This document shows, one piece after another, positions 53,407 through 64,000 of a stretch of DNA of 64,000 nucleotides. Under the pieces are notes generated by a model. It searched no databases, was not told the origin of the DNA, and saw nothing but the letters and a program-made list of their open reading frames with translations. How positions within the stretch are numbered: the stretch's first letter is position 1; each line of letters begins with the position of its first letter. The DNA comes from Methyloversatilis universalis (GTDB taxonomy: Bacteria; Pseudomonadota; Gammaproteobacteria; Methylococcales; Methylococcaceae), in the NCBI GenBank assembly GCA_020723665.1, contig DYIL01000004.1, forward strand, positions 1 through 64,000, given 5' to 3'. The translations under genes were made by a program, and so were the position numbers.

Positions 53407-53556
53407 CCTAGAAACGTCAGTTGACCGCTTCGATGCACCGGAAAAGTAGGATGCGGTGAGCGAAGCGAACCGCCCTTCGACCAGGCTCAGGACAGGCTTG
53501 CCAGCCGGCCGCCCCGCCCGCCGCGCGCTCGAGCATGTCCAACTGCCGTTTCTAGG
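53407..53556. mobile_element. MITE-like element, copy B (150 bp)
   Basis: Inverted copy of the element at 31764-32022. Ends are CCTAGAAACGTCAGTTGACC on the left and the inverse of CCTAGAAACGGCAGTTGGAC on the right. Flanking pentamers are TTGAC (53402-53406) and TTGAA (53557-53561), one mismatch, compatible with a target duplication. The shared arms are about 65 and 40 bases; the middle is shorter than in copy A and carries the CCCTTCGACCAGGCTCAGGAC unit. No coding capacity. Confidence 0.82.
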
Positions 53557-53583
53557 TTGAAGGAGTGAACCGAGGAGACGAAG

Positions 53584-54235
53584 GTGGAAGTGATTCGCAC
53601 GGATGTTGCAATCATCGGAGGAGGACCAGGGGCTTGTGCGGCGCCCTCGGCGCGGCGCGTGTGCCATACCGGGTCGTTTTGGCCGAGGAAACGCACTGGA
53701 TTGGCGGTTGATGAATCAGTCGGTTCCGCCGGATGAGCACCCATGGATCGGGGAACTCGCTGCTACAGCCAGCTATGTAGCGCCGCGGGAAAGTGTTCGT
53801 CAATGTTACCGCGACCATCTTCCGCTCACGCCGGTGGCGCGGGCGTCGAAACATCTCAATCCGGGCAACGGCGGGGTTAGCCGTCTTTGTCACGATCCCC
53901 GCGTCGCGGGGGCCGGAATCCGGACGCGACACCCTTAGAAGCCTCTTTTTTCGTCGATGCGACGCTGCAGGGGGATTGCTCGATCTGGCAGGCGTGGAAC
54001 ACGTCATAGGGGCGGAGTCACGAGCCGAAACCGGGGGCTCATGCAGCCGAAGTGGTCGATCCCAAGAACCCGCAGGCGATCTCCGTTGGTTTCGCCGTGG
54101 ACTATCTTCCGGGCGAAGATCAGACGATCGACCAGCCGCGACAATATGAACCGTGGCGGGACTATCACCCCCCTGCTCGGATGGACGACGAGTCGGCCGG
54201 AAACCCACGAATTATTTTAAGCCAGGTTAATGGCC
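53584..54235 (+). pseudogene. Shredded FAD-dependent oxidoreductase gene
   Basis: Pieces in three frames follow each other in the correct order for one FAD-dependent oxidoreductase. VIRTDVAIIGGGPGACAA is the dinucleotide-binding start. VVLAEETHWIGG, then QSVPPDEHPWIGELAATASY, LTPVARASKHLNPGNGGVSR and LCHDPRVAG follow. FVDATLQG and LLDLAGVEHVIGAESRAETG come next, then VDPKNPQAISVGFAVDYLPG, EDQTIDQPRQYEPWRDY. It contains several frameshifts and stops, some internal sequence is missing, and the C-terminal half is absent. The MITE sits 28 bases before its start. Confidence 0.8.
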
Positions 54236-54271
54236 CTTTCGGAGCCGAAGAATTTCGAGTCGATCCTGGAT

Positions 54272-55156
54272 TTATCCGCCGTTCGGACGGGTATCGAGCT
54301 GCGCGCGCCCACTCCAGTCCTTAGCGAATTGCCAGGCAACTCGGCCGCTGCGGGAACCGCGCTGAAGCGCGAAACGAAGGGCTTCGGTACGCACGGCTTC
54401 CCAGTCGCTCAAGGGCGTTCGCAGCTTTTCCAACCAATATCGAACGATGCTCAGGTATTGATCCTGGCTGAACGGGTAAAAGGACAGCCATAAACCGAAG
54501 CGTTCCGAGAGGGATATTTTTTCCTCCACTGCCTCGCCCTGATGGATTTCCCCCTCGATCTGGCGGGCCATGAGGTTTTCCTCGTGATATTCGGGCAGCA
54601 GATGGCGCCTGTTGGAGGTGGCGTAGATCAATACATTCGCGGGCGGTGCGCTGAGCGAGCCCTCCAGGGTGGATTTCAGAGCCTTGTAACCGGTATCGTC
54701 CGCCTCGAACGAAAGGTCGTCGCTGAACAGGATGAATTTCTCCGGACGCGAATAGAGCAGATCCAGAATGTCCGGCAGTTCGACCAGATGCTGGCGGTCG
54801 ACCTCGATGACCCGCAGACCTTCGGCGGCATATTCGTTGAGGAGAGCCTTGATAAGCGAGGATTTCCCGGTTCCCTTGGAGCCCCAGAGCAGGGCATTGT
54901 TGGCCGGCAATCCTCTGATGAACTGTCGGGTGTTGCGATCCAGTTCGGACTTTTGCCGGTCGACGCACAAGATGTCGTTCAGTGCGAGCCGGTGGGCATT
55001 CCGGATGGGCTGCAAAGGGTTGGGGTGACCGGCACCGCGCCAGCGGAAAGCTACGGCGCCTTCCCAGTCGGGTTCCGCCGGCTCGGAAAGTATCCGTCTT
55101 TCGAGGCGATCGAGCAGTTCGGATGCTTTGGCGATCAGTTGTGCAAGTGCGTCCAT
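54272..55156 (-). CDS. DUF815 family ATP-binding protein
   Basis: A 294-residue AAA-like ATPase of the DUF815 family. Walker A is GSKGTGKSSLI, Walker B/sensor region is KFILFSDDLSFE, and ATSNRRHLLPEY with an Arg pair follows. The N-terminal half (residues 1-60) is helical. The family is widespread in proteobacteria with no known substrate. Start ATG 55156; it follows the helicase gene by 14 bases, suggesting cotranscription with deaD. Confidence 0.88.
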   Translation of the reverse strand: MDALAQLIAKASELLDRLERRILSEPAEPDWEGAVAFRWRGAGHPNPLQPIRNAHRLALNDILCVDRQKSELDRNTRQFIRGLPANNALLWGSKGTGKSSLIKALLNEYAAEGLRVIEVDRQHLVELPDILDLLYSRPEKFILFSDDLSFEADDTGYKALKSTLEGSLSAPPANVLIYATSNRRHLLPEYHEENLMARQIEGEIHQGEAVEEKISLSERFGLWLSFYPFSQDQYLSIVRYWLEKLRTPLSDWEAVRTEALRFALQRGSRSGRVAWQFAKDWSGRAQLDTRPNGG

Positions 55157-55170
55157 CGGTGAAGGGCCGG

Positions 55171-56913
55171 TCAGAGTTGATCTTCGGTCGAGCGGCGTTG
55201 TGCCGAGCGTTTGTTCGGTGTCGCAGCCTTCGGTTTCCCGAACTTGCTTGCGTCGGGCTTCACGGGTTTTTTGTGCGGTTTCCGGCCGCCGTTGTCGAGC
55301 AATTGTAGGTTGAGGCGCTGGTTCTTGACCCAGGTTTTTTTCAGCAGTTTGAAGAAGTCGTCGGGGAGATCGGCCGGGAGCTCTACCGTGCTGTAAGCAT
55401 CGAACAGTTTGATCTGGCCGATCAGCCGGGAAGAAAGCCCGGTTTCGTTGGCTATGGCGCCGACGATATCCTTGGGCTGTACGCCGTGTTCCCGGCCCAC
55501 GTCGATGGTGTAGCGCCGCAATCCGCTTTCCGGGCGTGTCCTTTCCCGCGGGCGTTCGCGTACGTGTTCCAGAGCCGGTGGTTCCGGTTCCTCCGGCGCC
55601 TCCAGTGGACGTTCGCGGTGCATGAGATAAGCGAGGGCGGCGGCGATGTCGGCTGCATCGCCGATGCCCTCGTTCACTAATTTTTCCACGAGATCCCGGT
55701 AAAAACTTACGTCCTCGTCATCCATGGTCTGGACCAATTGTGCCTTGAGCTGCTGGATGCGGCGATCGGCGATGTCCTGTAGGGTGGGCAGACGCATTTG
55801 CTCGATGGCTTGCCGCGTGGTTTGCTCTATGGCGCGCAGCATCCGCCTCTCGCGCGGGGCCACGAACAGGATGGCCTTGCCCTTGCGCCCGGCGCGCCCG
55901 GTACGCCCGATGCGGTGAATATAGGCTTCGCTGTCGTAGGGGATATCGTAATTCACCACGTGTGTGATCCTCTCTACGTCCAGGCCGCGGGCGGCAACGT
56001 CGGTCGCGACGACGATGTCCAGGGCATTTTTCTTCAGGCGGTCGATGACCTTCTCGCGCAAAGCCTGGCTCATGTCGCCGTTCAGGGCCGCGGCTTCGTA
56101 GCCGCGGGCTTCCAGTTTTTCGGCCAGCTCTACTGTTTCGGTCTTGGTACGGACGAAGATGATCATGGCGTCAAAGTCTTCCGTGTCGAGAATCCGGGTT
56201 AAGGCTTCCAGCTTTTGTACTCCCGAAACCAGCCAATATCGCTGGCTGATGGCTTCGACGGTGGCGGTCTTCGCCTTGATCTTTACCTCTGCCGCGTTCT
56301 TGAGATGCCGGTCGGCGATTTTGCGGATGCCGGTAGGCATGGTGGCCGAAAACAGCGCGATTTGGCGAGTCGGCGGCGTTTGTTCCAGAATCCATTCGAC
56401 ATCCTCGATGAAGCCCATGCGGAGCATTTCGTCGGCCTCGTCGAGGACCAACGTCGTTAAGTTGCCCAAAGACAAGGTTCCGCGGCGGAGATGATCCATC
56501 ACTCTACCCGGCGTGCCCACGATGACGTGAACGCCCCGGGCGAGTTGCCGCAATTGCGAGCCCATGCCTTGGCCACCGTAAACGGGCAGGATGTGAAAGC
56601 CATGGAGATGGCGGGCATAGGTTTGGAAAGCCTCGGCCACCTGAATGGCGAGTTCGCGGGTCGGCGCGAGTACCAGGGCTTGGGGCACACGCCGGGATAG
56701 ATCGATTCGCGCGAGTATGGGAATCGCGAAGGCCGCGGTCTTGCCGGTGCCGGTTTGGGCCTGGCCAAGCAAATCCCGCCCCTCAAGGAGATGCGGGATG
56801 CTTTCGGCTTGAATGGGCGATGGGGCTTCGTAGCCGATTTCTCGGAGCGCTTGCAGGATGGGTTGGCCAATGGCTAATTGTTCGAAGGAGGTTATAGGAG
56901 TGGAGGACGTCAT
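55171..56913 (-). CDS. deaD: DEAD-box RNA helicase, CsdA/DeaD type
   Basis: A 580-residue ATP-dependent RNA helicase of the CsdA (DeaD) group, acting in ribosome assembly and RNA decay, especially in the cold. The Q motif is FEQLAIGQPILQALREIGYE, motif I is AQTGTGKTAAF, motif II DEAD, motif III SAT, and motif VI HRIGRTGRAGR. The C-terminal extension contains a DbpA-like RNA-binding domain (RYTIDVGREHGVQPKDIVGA) and a basic tail. ATG at 56913. Confidence 0.95.
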   Translation of the reverse strand: MTSSTPITSFEQLAIGQPILQALREIGYEAPSPIQAESIPHLLEGRDLLGQAQTGTGKTAAFAIPILARIDLSRRVPQALVLAPTRELAIQVAEAFQTYARHLHGFHILPVYGGQGMGSQLRQLARGVHVIVGTPGRVMDHLRRGTLSLGNLTTLVLDEADEMLRMGFIEDVEWILEQTPPTRQIALFSATMPTGIRKIADRHLKNAAEVKIKAKTATVEAISQRYWLVSGVQKLEALTRILDTEDFDAMIIFVRTKTETVELAEKLEARGYEAAALNGDMSQALREKVIDRLKKNALDIVVATDVAARGLDVERITHVVNYDIPYDSEAYIHRIGRTGRAGRKGKAILFVAPRERRMLRAIEQTTRQAIEQMRLPTLQDIADRRIQQLKAQLVQTMDDEDVSFYRDLVEKLVNEGIGDAADIAAALAYLMHRERPLEAPEEPEPPALEHVRERPRERTRPESGLRRYTIDVGREHGVQPKDIVGAIANETGLSSRLIGQIKLFDAYSTVELPADLPDDFFKLLKKTWVKNQRLNLQLLDNGGRKPHKKPVKPDASKFGKPKAATPNKRSAQRRSTEDQL

Positions 56914-57002
56914 GTGTTCTTAATGTTGGTGGAGCGATGATCGGTGTACGATACCGAGGGTGTTTGAACCGGCGTTTCGGCTATAAACTCGGGAGAGCGT
57001 TG

Positions 57003-57650
57003 ATGATTAAGCTTTGCGGTTTTCCTATCAGCAATTATTACAACAAGGTCAAACTGGTTCTTCTGGAGAAAGGCATCGAATTCGAGGAGCAGACGGCCGA
57101 TCCGTTCCAAAAGGAAGCGATTCTGCCATTCTCGCCCGCGGGCAAGATTCCTTTTTTGTTAACTGATCAGGGATCGCTATCGGAATCCCAAGTCATTCTC
57201 GAATATCTGGAAGAGGCTTTTCCTCAAAAGCCTCTTTACCCGTCCGATCCTTTCGAGCGCGCCAAGTGCAGGGAGTTGATCCAACATTTCGAGCTCGATG
57301 TGGAACTCGTTGCCCGGCGTCTGTACGGAGAGGCATTCTTCGGCGGTTCGGTTTCCCACGAAACAAAAGCCGAGGTCAGGGAAAAGATCGGTGCGGGCAT
57401 CGATGCGTTCAATCGCCTCGCGAAATTCTCTCCTTATATTGCCGGCGGCCGTTTCACGGCGGCCGATTGCGCCCTGTGGCCCAGTTTCGGTCTGCTGTCA
57501 TCCGCTACGCAACGGATTTACGGTGAAGATTTTTTGCAGAAAATCACCGGTGCGATGGACTATATGAACCTGATGGAATCCCGCCCGCACGTTCGGAAAG
57601 TGGCGGCGGATCGAGCCGCCGCCATGGCGGCGTTTTTCGCGAAGAAATGA
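57003..57650 (+). CDS. Glutathione S-transferase family protein
   Basis: A 215-residue two-domain GST-like protein. The thioredoxin-fold N-terminus (MIKLCGFPISNYYNKVKLVL) has SNYYNK around the expected catalytic Ser/Tyr, the cis-Pro lies in KIPFLL and Glu-Ser in LSESQVILEYLEE. The helical C-domain contains the N-capping box FTAADCALW. ATG at 57003 has GGGAG upstream; an earlier in-frame start at 56937 adds unrelated residues. Substrate unknown. Confidence 0.9.
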   Translation: MIKLCGFPISNYYNKVKLVLLEKGIEFEEQTADPFQKEAILPFSPAGKIPFLLTDQGSLSESQVILEYLEEAFPQKPLYPSDPFERAKCRELIQHFELDVELVARRLYGEAFFGGSVSHETKAEVREKIGAGIDAFNRLAKFSPYIAGGRFTAADCALWPSFGLLSSATQRIYGEDFLQKITGAMDYMNLMESRPHVRKVAADRAAAMAAFFAKK

Positions 57651-57668
57651 CCGTTTTGCTCCATCGAA

Positions 57669-59336
<1,668 letters not shown>

Positions 59337-59429
59337 TTTAACAGGAATGTGTTGGCAGAAAGGCGTTATTATTTCATGGTTTGGCGAATCGATCACGGCA
59401 TGCGGCCTTTTGACTGTTAAGGAAACGAA

Positions 59430-60620
59430 ATGACTGCTCAAGACGAGAGAGGTTCGACGGGCTTGAGGTCGCGCGTCGTCCGGCATATCAGCGCGGTTGA
59501 GCCTGACGCCTGGAACGCGTTGACCGGCGGCGTTTATCCCTTTCTGCGGCATGAATTCTTGTTTGCCTTGGAAGAATACGGTTGCCTGGGCAGGCATGTC
59601 GGCTGGATTCCCTACCATTTGCTGATCGAGGATGCGGAACGCGGCCTGGTAGCGGCCCTGCCGATGTATCTCAAATTCAATTCATTCGGCGAGTTCGTTT
59701 TCGATTGGGCTTGGGCCGACGCCTACGAACGAGCCGGCATGGACTATTATCCGAAGCTGGTCGTGGCCTCGCCGTTCACGCCGGCCACCGGGCCGCGCCT
59801 TCTGATCCGGCCCGAGCATTGCTCGGATCGCTTGGCGGAGGCCGTAGTCGACTTCGCGATCGAGGCGGCACAGGATGCGGGCGTTTCTTCGCTGCACTGG
59901 TTGTTCACGCAGGACCGGGTATTGCTGGACTCACCTCAGGTACTGAAGCGGCTCGGCTGCCAGTTTCATTGGGAAAACCGGGGTTATCGGGACTTCGAGG
60001 ATTTTTTGTCGGCTTTTACCGCCAAGCGACGTAAGGAAGTGAAGCGGGAGCGTCGACTGGTTCGGGAAGCCTCGGTAGAGTTGCGAAGAATCCGGGGCGA
60101 CTCTGTGCAGCCCGATATCTGGCACACGGTGTATCGGCTCTACCTTTCAACCTTTGCGAAGCACGGTAATCATCCGGCGCTGACGTCCAGGTTTTTCGAG
60201 GCTATCGCGGCAACGATGGGCGAGCAAATACTGTTGGTTCTCGCCGAGCGGCGCGGGCATATCGTCGGAGCAGCGTTGTTTCTCGTCGGCCGCCATGCGT
60301 TGTACGGTCGATACTGGGGTTGCACGGAAGAAATACCCGCTCTCCATTTCGAGGCTTGCTATTACCAGGGCATCGAATATTGCATCGAGGCGGGTCTCCA
60401 TAAATTCGAACCCGGCGCCCAGGGCGAACACAAAGTCAGTCGGGGATTCCTGCCGACCGAGACCTGGTCTGCCCACTGGCTGGCCGAGGCGGCGTTTCGT
60501 GACCCGATTGCACGCTTTTTGGATCGGGAACAGCGTTCGGTGCGCGCCTATATGTCGGAACTTAGTGCTCACTCGCCTTTCAAAGGTTTCGACCATGCTG
60601 ACCGTCCTGAATCCTTTTGA
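59430..60620 (+). CDS. GNAT/FemAB-like acyltransferase family protein (DUF482)
   Basis: A 396-residue protein of the peptidogalycan/DUF482 family with a GNAT/FemAB-like fold. Segments such as [55 protein letters not shown] and [19 protein letters not shown] are typical of it. The natural substrate is unknown. Its 3' end overlaps the aat start by 26 bases, a gene order that recurs with aat-bpt-infA, so it is part of the same operon. Confidence 0.87.
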   Translation: MTAQDERGSTGLRSRVVRHISAVEPDAWNALTGGVYPFLRHEFLFALEEYGCLGRHVGWIPYHLLIEDAERGLVAALPMYLKFNSFGEFVFDWAWADAYERAGMDYYPKLVVASPFTPATGPRLLIRPEHCSDRLAEAVVDFAIEAAQDAGVSSLHWLFTQDRVLLDSPQVLKRLGCQFHWENRGYRDFEDFLSAFTAKRRKEVKRERRLVREASVELRRIRGDSVQPDIWHTVYRLYLSTFAKHGNHPALTSRFFEAIAATMGEQILLVLAERRGHIVGAALFLVGRHALYGRYWGCTEEIPALHFEACYYQGIEYCIEAGLHKFEPGAQGEHKVSRGFLPTETWSAHWLAEAAFRDPIARFLDREQRSVRAYMSELSAHSPFKGFDHADRPESF

Positions 60621-61299
60621 CCGCAACGAACCCTTTCCCCCGGTGGAAAAGGCTCTGGATGAGCCGAACGGACTCCTGGCGGTGGGCGGGTGTCTCTCTG
60701 TGCGGCGGCTGGTGAACGCTTACCGGAACGGGATTTTCCCGTGGTTCGGCAAAGACGAACCGATACTCTGGTGGTCGCCGGATCCTCGGCTCGTCTTGCG
60801 TCCCGAAGGTATCAAGATTTCTCGAAGTCTCGGCAAGCGGCTTAGGCGCGGAGAATTTCGATTCAGTTTCGATGTGTGTTTCGACCGCGTCATGGAAGGT
60901 TGCGCAGAGCCGCGGGATTATGCAAGCGGAACCTGGATCACAGAGGACATGAAACGGGCTTATTCCAATCTCTTTGATCTGGGTTTGGCTCACTCCTTCG
61001 AGGCGTGGCAGGGAGACACCCTCGTCGGGGGACTTTACGGTGTTTCCGTCGGACAGGTGTTTTTCGGAGAATCCATGTTTCATCACGTCACCGATGCGTC
61101 CAAGGCCGCTTTCGCTTTCGCGTGCAACTGTCTGAAGGAATGGGGATATGTTCTGATTGATTGTCAGGTCTATACTCGGCATTTAGCCAGTTTGGGTGCT
61201 GAAGAGATACCCCGCGCGGAGTTCGTGAAACTGCTGCAAATCTACTGCGAACAGCCGGTTTCGAGCGAGGCTTGGAAATCGAGGGGTGGAACCTTATGA
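60595..61299 (+). CDS. aat: Leucyl/phenylalanyl-tRNA-protein transferase
   Basis: A 234-residue L/F-transferase that moves Leu or Phe from tRNA to N-terminal Lys/Arg, creating an N-degron read by ClpS-ClpAP. FPPVEKALDEPNGLLAVGG, the NGIFPWFGKDEPILWWSPDP signature, GTWITEDMKRAY, and FGESMFHH are present. The 5' end overlaps the preceding gene by 26 bases and the 3' end overlaps bpt by four (ATGA), so translation is coupled. Confidence 0.96.
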   Translation: MLTVLNPFDRNEPFPPVEKALDEPNGLLAVGGCLSVRRLVNAYRNGIFPWFGKDEPILWWSPDPRLVLRPEGIKISRSLGKRLRRGEFRFSFDVCFDRVMEGCAEPRDYASGTWITEDMKRAYSNLFDLGLAHSFEAWQGDTLVGGLYGVSVGQVFFGESMFHHVTDASKAAFAFACNCLKEWGYVLIDCQVYTRHLASLGAEEIPRAEFVKLLQIYCEQPVSSEAWKSRGGTL

Positions 61300-62021
61300 A
61301 ATCGATACCGCTTTACATCGATTACGAACACGACTGCGATTATCTGCCAGGACGGCGGGCGCAGATGGCTTATGTTTCGCCGCGGGAGAAATTGGACGTC
61401 GGTATTTTTTCGTGGCTCGCAACCAGAGGCTTCCGCCGAAGCGGCGACATGGTTTACCGGCCGCACTGCTCAAATTGCTCGGCCTGCGTGCCGGTGCGAA
61501 TACCGGTCGCGCTGTTTCGGCCGAATCGAGGGCAGCGTCGTATTCAGCGGATGAATACGGATTTGGAGGTCGTGCGGAAACCGGCTCGATTCGAAGAGGC
61601 TCACTACCGACTCTTCATGCGTTATCTCAAGGCGCGACATTCGGACGGCCATATGGCCGAGTCTTCGCCTGGGGATTACATCCGTTTTCTCGCTTGTGGC
61701 TGGGCGGAGACCGGTTTTTACGAGTTCAAATTGGCAGACCGGTTGCTGGCAGTAGCCGTCACCGACCATTTGGTCGATGGACTGTCGGCGGTTTATACGT
61801 TCTTCGATCCCGAGTTGCCCGAACGAAGCCTCGGAAGCAATGCGATTCTATGGCAAACGGCCGAGGCCAAACGCCGCGGATTGGATTGGCTATACCTCGG
61901 ATTTTGGATATCGGATTGCCGAAAAATGAGTTACAAAAATGCCTTTCGACCCTTGGAGGCGCTGGTCGGCGAGAAGTGGGTGCCGTTAGGAAGAGGCGAG
62001 AATATCGTGCCGGAAACTTAA
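61296..62021 (+). CDS. bpt: Aspartate/glutamate leucyltransferase
   Basis: A 241-residue bacterial N-end-rule transferase (Bpt), adding Leu to N-terminal Asp/Glu. It has the N-terminal Cys cluster (YRPHCSNCSACVPVRIPV) and FFDPELPERSLGSNAI, then LDWLYLGFWISDCRKMSYK in the GNAT-like domain. With Aat it covers both primary- and secondary-type N-degron classes. It shares four bases with aat. Confidence 0.95.
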   Translation: MKSIPLYIDYEHDCDYLPGRRAQMAYVSPREKLDVGIFSWLATRGFRRSGDMVYRPHCSNCSACVPVRIPVALFRPNRGQRRIQRMNTDLEVVRKPARFEEAHYRLFMRYLKARHSDGHMAESSPGDYIRFLACGWAETGFYEFKLADRLLAVAVTDHLVDGLSAVYTFFDPELPERSLGSNAILWQTAEAKRRGLDWLYLGFWISDCRKMSYKNAFRPLEALVGEKWVPLGRGENIVPET

Positions 62022-62071
62022 TGTGATATTATTTACTTTTTACCATTTGAGTTCATTTTTGAGAGAGGTTT

Positions 62072-62290
62072 ATGTCGAAAGAAGATCACATCGAAATGGA
62101 AGGCAAAGTGATCGAAACTTTGCCTAATACGACTTTTCGGGTCCAATTGGATAACGGACATATCATTACGGCGCACATTTCCGGAAAAATGCGCAAACAT
62201 TACATCCGCATTCTCACGGGCGACCGTGTGAAAGTGGAAATGACGCCGTACGATTTAACGAAAGGCCGAATCACCTTTCGTCAGCGGTAA
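62072..62290 (+). CDS. infA: Translation initiation factor IF-1
   Basis: A 72-residue IF-1, an OB-fold protein that binds the ribosomal A site during initiation. It begins [20 protein letters not shown] and ends [15 protein letters not shown], the standard bacterial sequence. GAGAGAGG precedes ATG. It converges with clpA, leaving four bases between the stops. Confidence 0.98.
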   Translation: MSKEDHIEMEGKVIETLPNTTFRVQLDNGHIITAHISGKMRKHYIRILTGDRVKVEMTPYDLTKGRITFRQR

Positions 62291-62294
62291 GGTC

Positions 62295-64000
62295 TCAGAC
62301 CGCTGCCGCTTCTTGCACGCTTTCGATGGTGAACGCCAGTTGACCATCTTCCACGCCGATTCTCACGATCCCGCCTTCGCTCAGTTTGCCGAATAGGATT
62401 TCTTCGGCCAAGGGCTTCTTGATGTTTTCCTGAATAACACGGGCCATCGGTCTCGCTCCCATAGAAGGGTCGAAGCCGTGTTCGGCCAGCCACTCCCGCG
62501 CATTGGGTTCCAAAACCACCGATACCCGCTTTTCGGCCAACTGCGATTCCAGTTCGAACATGAACTTGTCGACGACCTGACCGATGGTGTCCAGGTTAAG
62601 CGGCTTGAACTGGATGATACCATCCAGCCGGTTGCGGAACTCTGGCGAAAACATCCGCTCGATGACTTTCATGCTGTCGGTGGAGTGATCCTGCTGGGTG
62701 AAACCGATCGACGGTCGGCCACCCTCGGAAGCTCCGGCATTGGTCGTCATGATCAGGATGATGTTCCGGAAATCGGCTTTGCGTCCGTTGTTGTCCGTCA
62801 AGGTGCCGTGATCCATGACCTGCAATAACAGGTTGAACACGTCGCTATGGGCCTTCTCGATCTCGTCGAGCAGGAGCACGGCGTGAGGATGCTTGTTGAC
62901 TTCGTCGGTCAGCAAGCCACCCTGATCGAAACCGACATAACCGGGCGGTGCCCCGATCAACCGGGATACGGTATGCCGCTCCATGTATTCGGACATGTCG
63001 AAGCGGATGAGCTCGATGCCGAGCACCTTGGCCAACTGACGGGTGACCTCGGTTTTTCCGACACCGGTCGGGCCTGCGAACAGGAAGCAGCCTATGGGTT
63101 TTTGTACTTCACGAAGTCCTGCTCGCGACAGTTTGATCGCGGAGGCCAAAGTCGAAATGGCTTCGTCCTGACCAAACACCAGCATCTTCAAATTCTTTTC
63201 GAGATCCCGTAGTTTGTCCTTGTCGTTGGTGGACACCGTTTTCGGCGGAATGCGCGCGATTTTCGAGACGATATCTTCAATCTCCAAGGTGCCGATCAGC
63301 TTCTTCCGACGCGAAACCGGCAACAGCCGCTGGCTGGCTCCGGCCTCGTCGATCACGTCGATCGCCTTGTCCGGAAGATGACGGTCGGTAATGTAGCGAT
63401 CGGACAATTCCGCTGCCGTACGGAGCGCTGCCAGCGAATATTTGACGTCATGGTGCTTTTCGAACCGGGACTTGAGTCCGCGCAGAATGTGATAGGTCTC
63501 GTCGACCGTGGGCTCATGGATGTCGATTTTTTGAAAACGGCGAGCCAGCGCCCGGTCTTTTTCGAAAATTCCTCGGTATTCCTGATAAGTAGTGGAACCG
63601 ATGCAGCGTAGTTCCCCGGATGCCAATACCGGCTTGATCAGGTTCGAGGCGTCCATCACGCCGCCCGACGCGGATCCGGCTCCGATGATGGTGTGGATTT
63701 CGTCGATGAACAAAATCGAGTTGGGCTCTTTCTTGAGCTGAGCGAGCAGTGCTTTAAGACGCTTTTCGAAATCGCCGCGGTATTTGGTTCCGGCGACCAA
63801 GGAGCCGAGATCCAGCGCGTAAATCGTGCTTTCCGACAGGACTTCCGGCACTTCGTTGTCGACGATTTTCTTGGCCAGCCCCTCGGCGATCGCGGTTTTA
63901 CCGACGCCGGCCTCGCCGACCAGCAAAGGATTGTTCTTGCGGCGCCGGCACAGGACCTGGATGGTGCGTTCGATTTCACCCTTGCGTCCGATCAGCGGGT
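62295..64000 (-). CDS. clpA: ClpA unfoldase, 5' part beyond window
   Basis: The C-terminal about 568 residues of ClpA, the AAA+ unfoldase that feeds ClpP and, with ClpS, degrades N-degron substrates. Present are AAA-1 (Walker [13 protein letters not shown]; Walker [11 protein letters not shown]) and AAA-2 ([26 protein letters not shown], then the sensor-2 region [17 protein letters not shown]). The N-terminal ClpS-binding domain and the start lie beyond 64000. clpS would be expected further along. The ClpP-binding IGL-type loop is in the AAA-2 region (PSIGFT). Confidence 0.96.
   Translation of the reverse strand, partial: PLIGRKGEIERTIQVLCRRRKNNPLLVGEAGVGKTAIAEGLAKKIVDNEVPEVLSESTIYALDLGSLVAGTKYRGDFEKRLKALLAQLKKEPNSILFIDEIHTIIGAGSASGGVMDASNLIKPVLASGELRCIGSTTYQEYRGIFEKDRALARRFQKIDIHEPTVDETYHILRGLKSRFEKHHDVKYSLAALRTAAELSDRYITDRHLPDKAIDVIDEAGASQRLLPVSRRKKLIGTLEIEDIVSKIARIPPKTVSTNDKDKLRDLEKNLKMLVFGQDEAISTLASAIKLSRAGLREVQKPIGCFLFAGPTGVGKTEVTRQLAKVLGIELIRFDMSEYMERHTVSRLIGAPPGYVGFDQGGLLTDEVNKHPHAVLLLDEIEKAHSDVFNLLLQVMDHGTLTDNNGRKADFRNIILIMTTNAGASEGGRPSIGFTQQDHSTDSMKVIERMFSPEFRNRLDGIIQFKPLNLDTIGQVVDKFMFELESQLAEKRVSVVLEPNAREWLAEHGFDPSMGARPMARVIQENIKKPLAEEILFGKLSEGGIVRIGVEDGQLAFTIESVQEAAAV

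Noticed and set aside
53612..54208. 198-codon minus-strand frame over the FAD oxidoreductase remnant
   Set aside because: The plus-strand fragments match a known family in order; the minus frame matches nothing.

Overview
The window is a chromosomal segment of a gammaproteobacterium with moderately high GC. The evidence is the pilMNOPQ cluster divergent from mrcA and followed by aroK-aroB-damX, the aat-bpt-infA-clpA block, a homodimeric-type PDH E1 (aceE-aceF-lpdA) and the divergent tesA/ybbA pair. The gene set and the dispersed repeat types recall Methylococcales-like or related environmental gammaproteobacteria. That last step is inference: no lineage-diagnostic pathway gene lies in the window.

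Regions. (1) 0.2-2 kb: a cold-shock/DUF1294 membrane protein and two small heat-shock proteins. (2) 2-2.7 kb: a non-coding, hairpin-rich repeat region. (3) 2.7-11.9 kb: a minus-strand trehalose operon, DUF5752 - treT - treZ - malQ/treY fusion. In the fusion the GH77 (MalQ) half has lost two catalytic residues while the TreY half is intact; this is the most interesting protein in the window. (4) 12-22.9 kb: ybbA/tesA, a HopJ-type protein, a small membrane protein, ppsR/ppsA (PEP synthase and its regulator), tRNA-Ser with a decayed P4-type integrase island (DUF29 gene, broken DUF1902 gene), a radical SAM gene and moeA. (5) 23-29.6 kb: IS701 remnant, PilZ protein and the pyruvate dehydrogenase operon. 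(6) 29.7-33.2 kb: ampG-like transporter, exonuclease III, a MITE-like element, rpmE and an unknown protein. (7) 33.2-46.1 kb: mrcA, the type IV pilus operon, aroKB, a DamX-like SPOR protein, hemE and a NUDIX hydrolase. (8) 46.4-47.7 kb: two adjacent unknown genes. (9) 47.7-50.4 kb: a graveyard of mobile DNA (group II intron-like end, internally deleted IS256-type element, TnpB zinc-ribbon scrap, broken integrase) ending at tRNA-Leu. (10) 50.5-54.3 kb: queA, a membrane protein, HIT and Cys-cluster proteins, a second MITE copy and a shredded FAD oxidoreductase gene. (11) 54.3-64 kb: DUF815 ATPase, DEAD-box helicase, GST, ettA, a FemAB/GNAT-like protein, and the N-degron block aat-bpt-infA-clpA (clpA cut by the window edge).

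Cooperation. TreY and TreZ turn maltodextrin/glycogen ends into trehalose, while TreT makes trehalose from nucleotide-glucose and glucose, so two trehalose routes appear co-transcribed. PpsR controls PpsA, and PDH consumes pyruvate. PilM-N-O-P-Q form the alignment complex and secretin of a type IV pilus. Aat and Bpt tag proteins with Leu/Phe for the ClpA unfoldase. No CRISPR array, rRNA or defence system was seen. The most unusual DNA features are a 5-bp-TSD MITE family (two copies), a hairpin-array repeat with a diverged second copy 18 kb away, and the layered insertions near tRNA-Leu.
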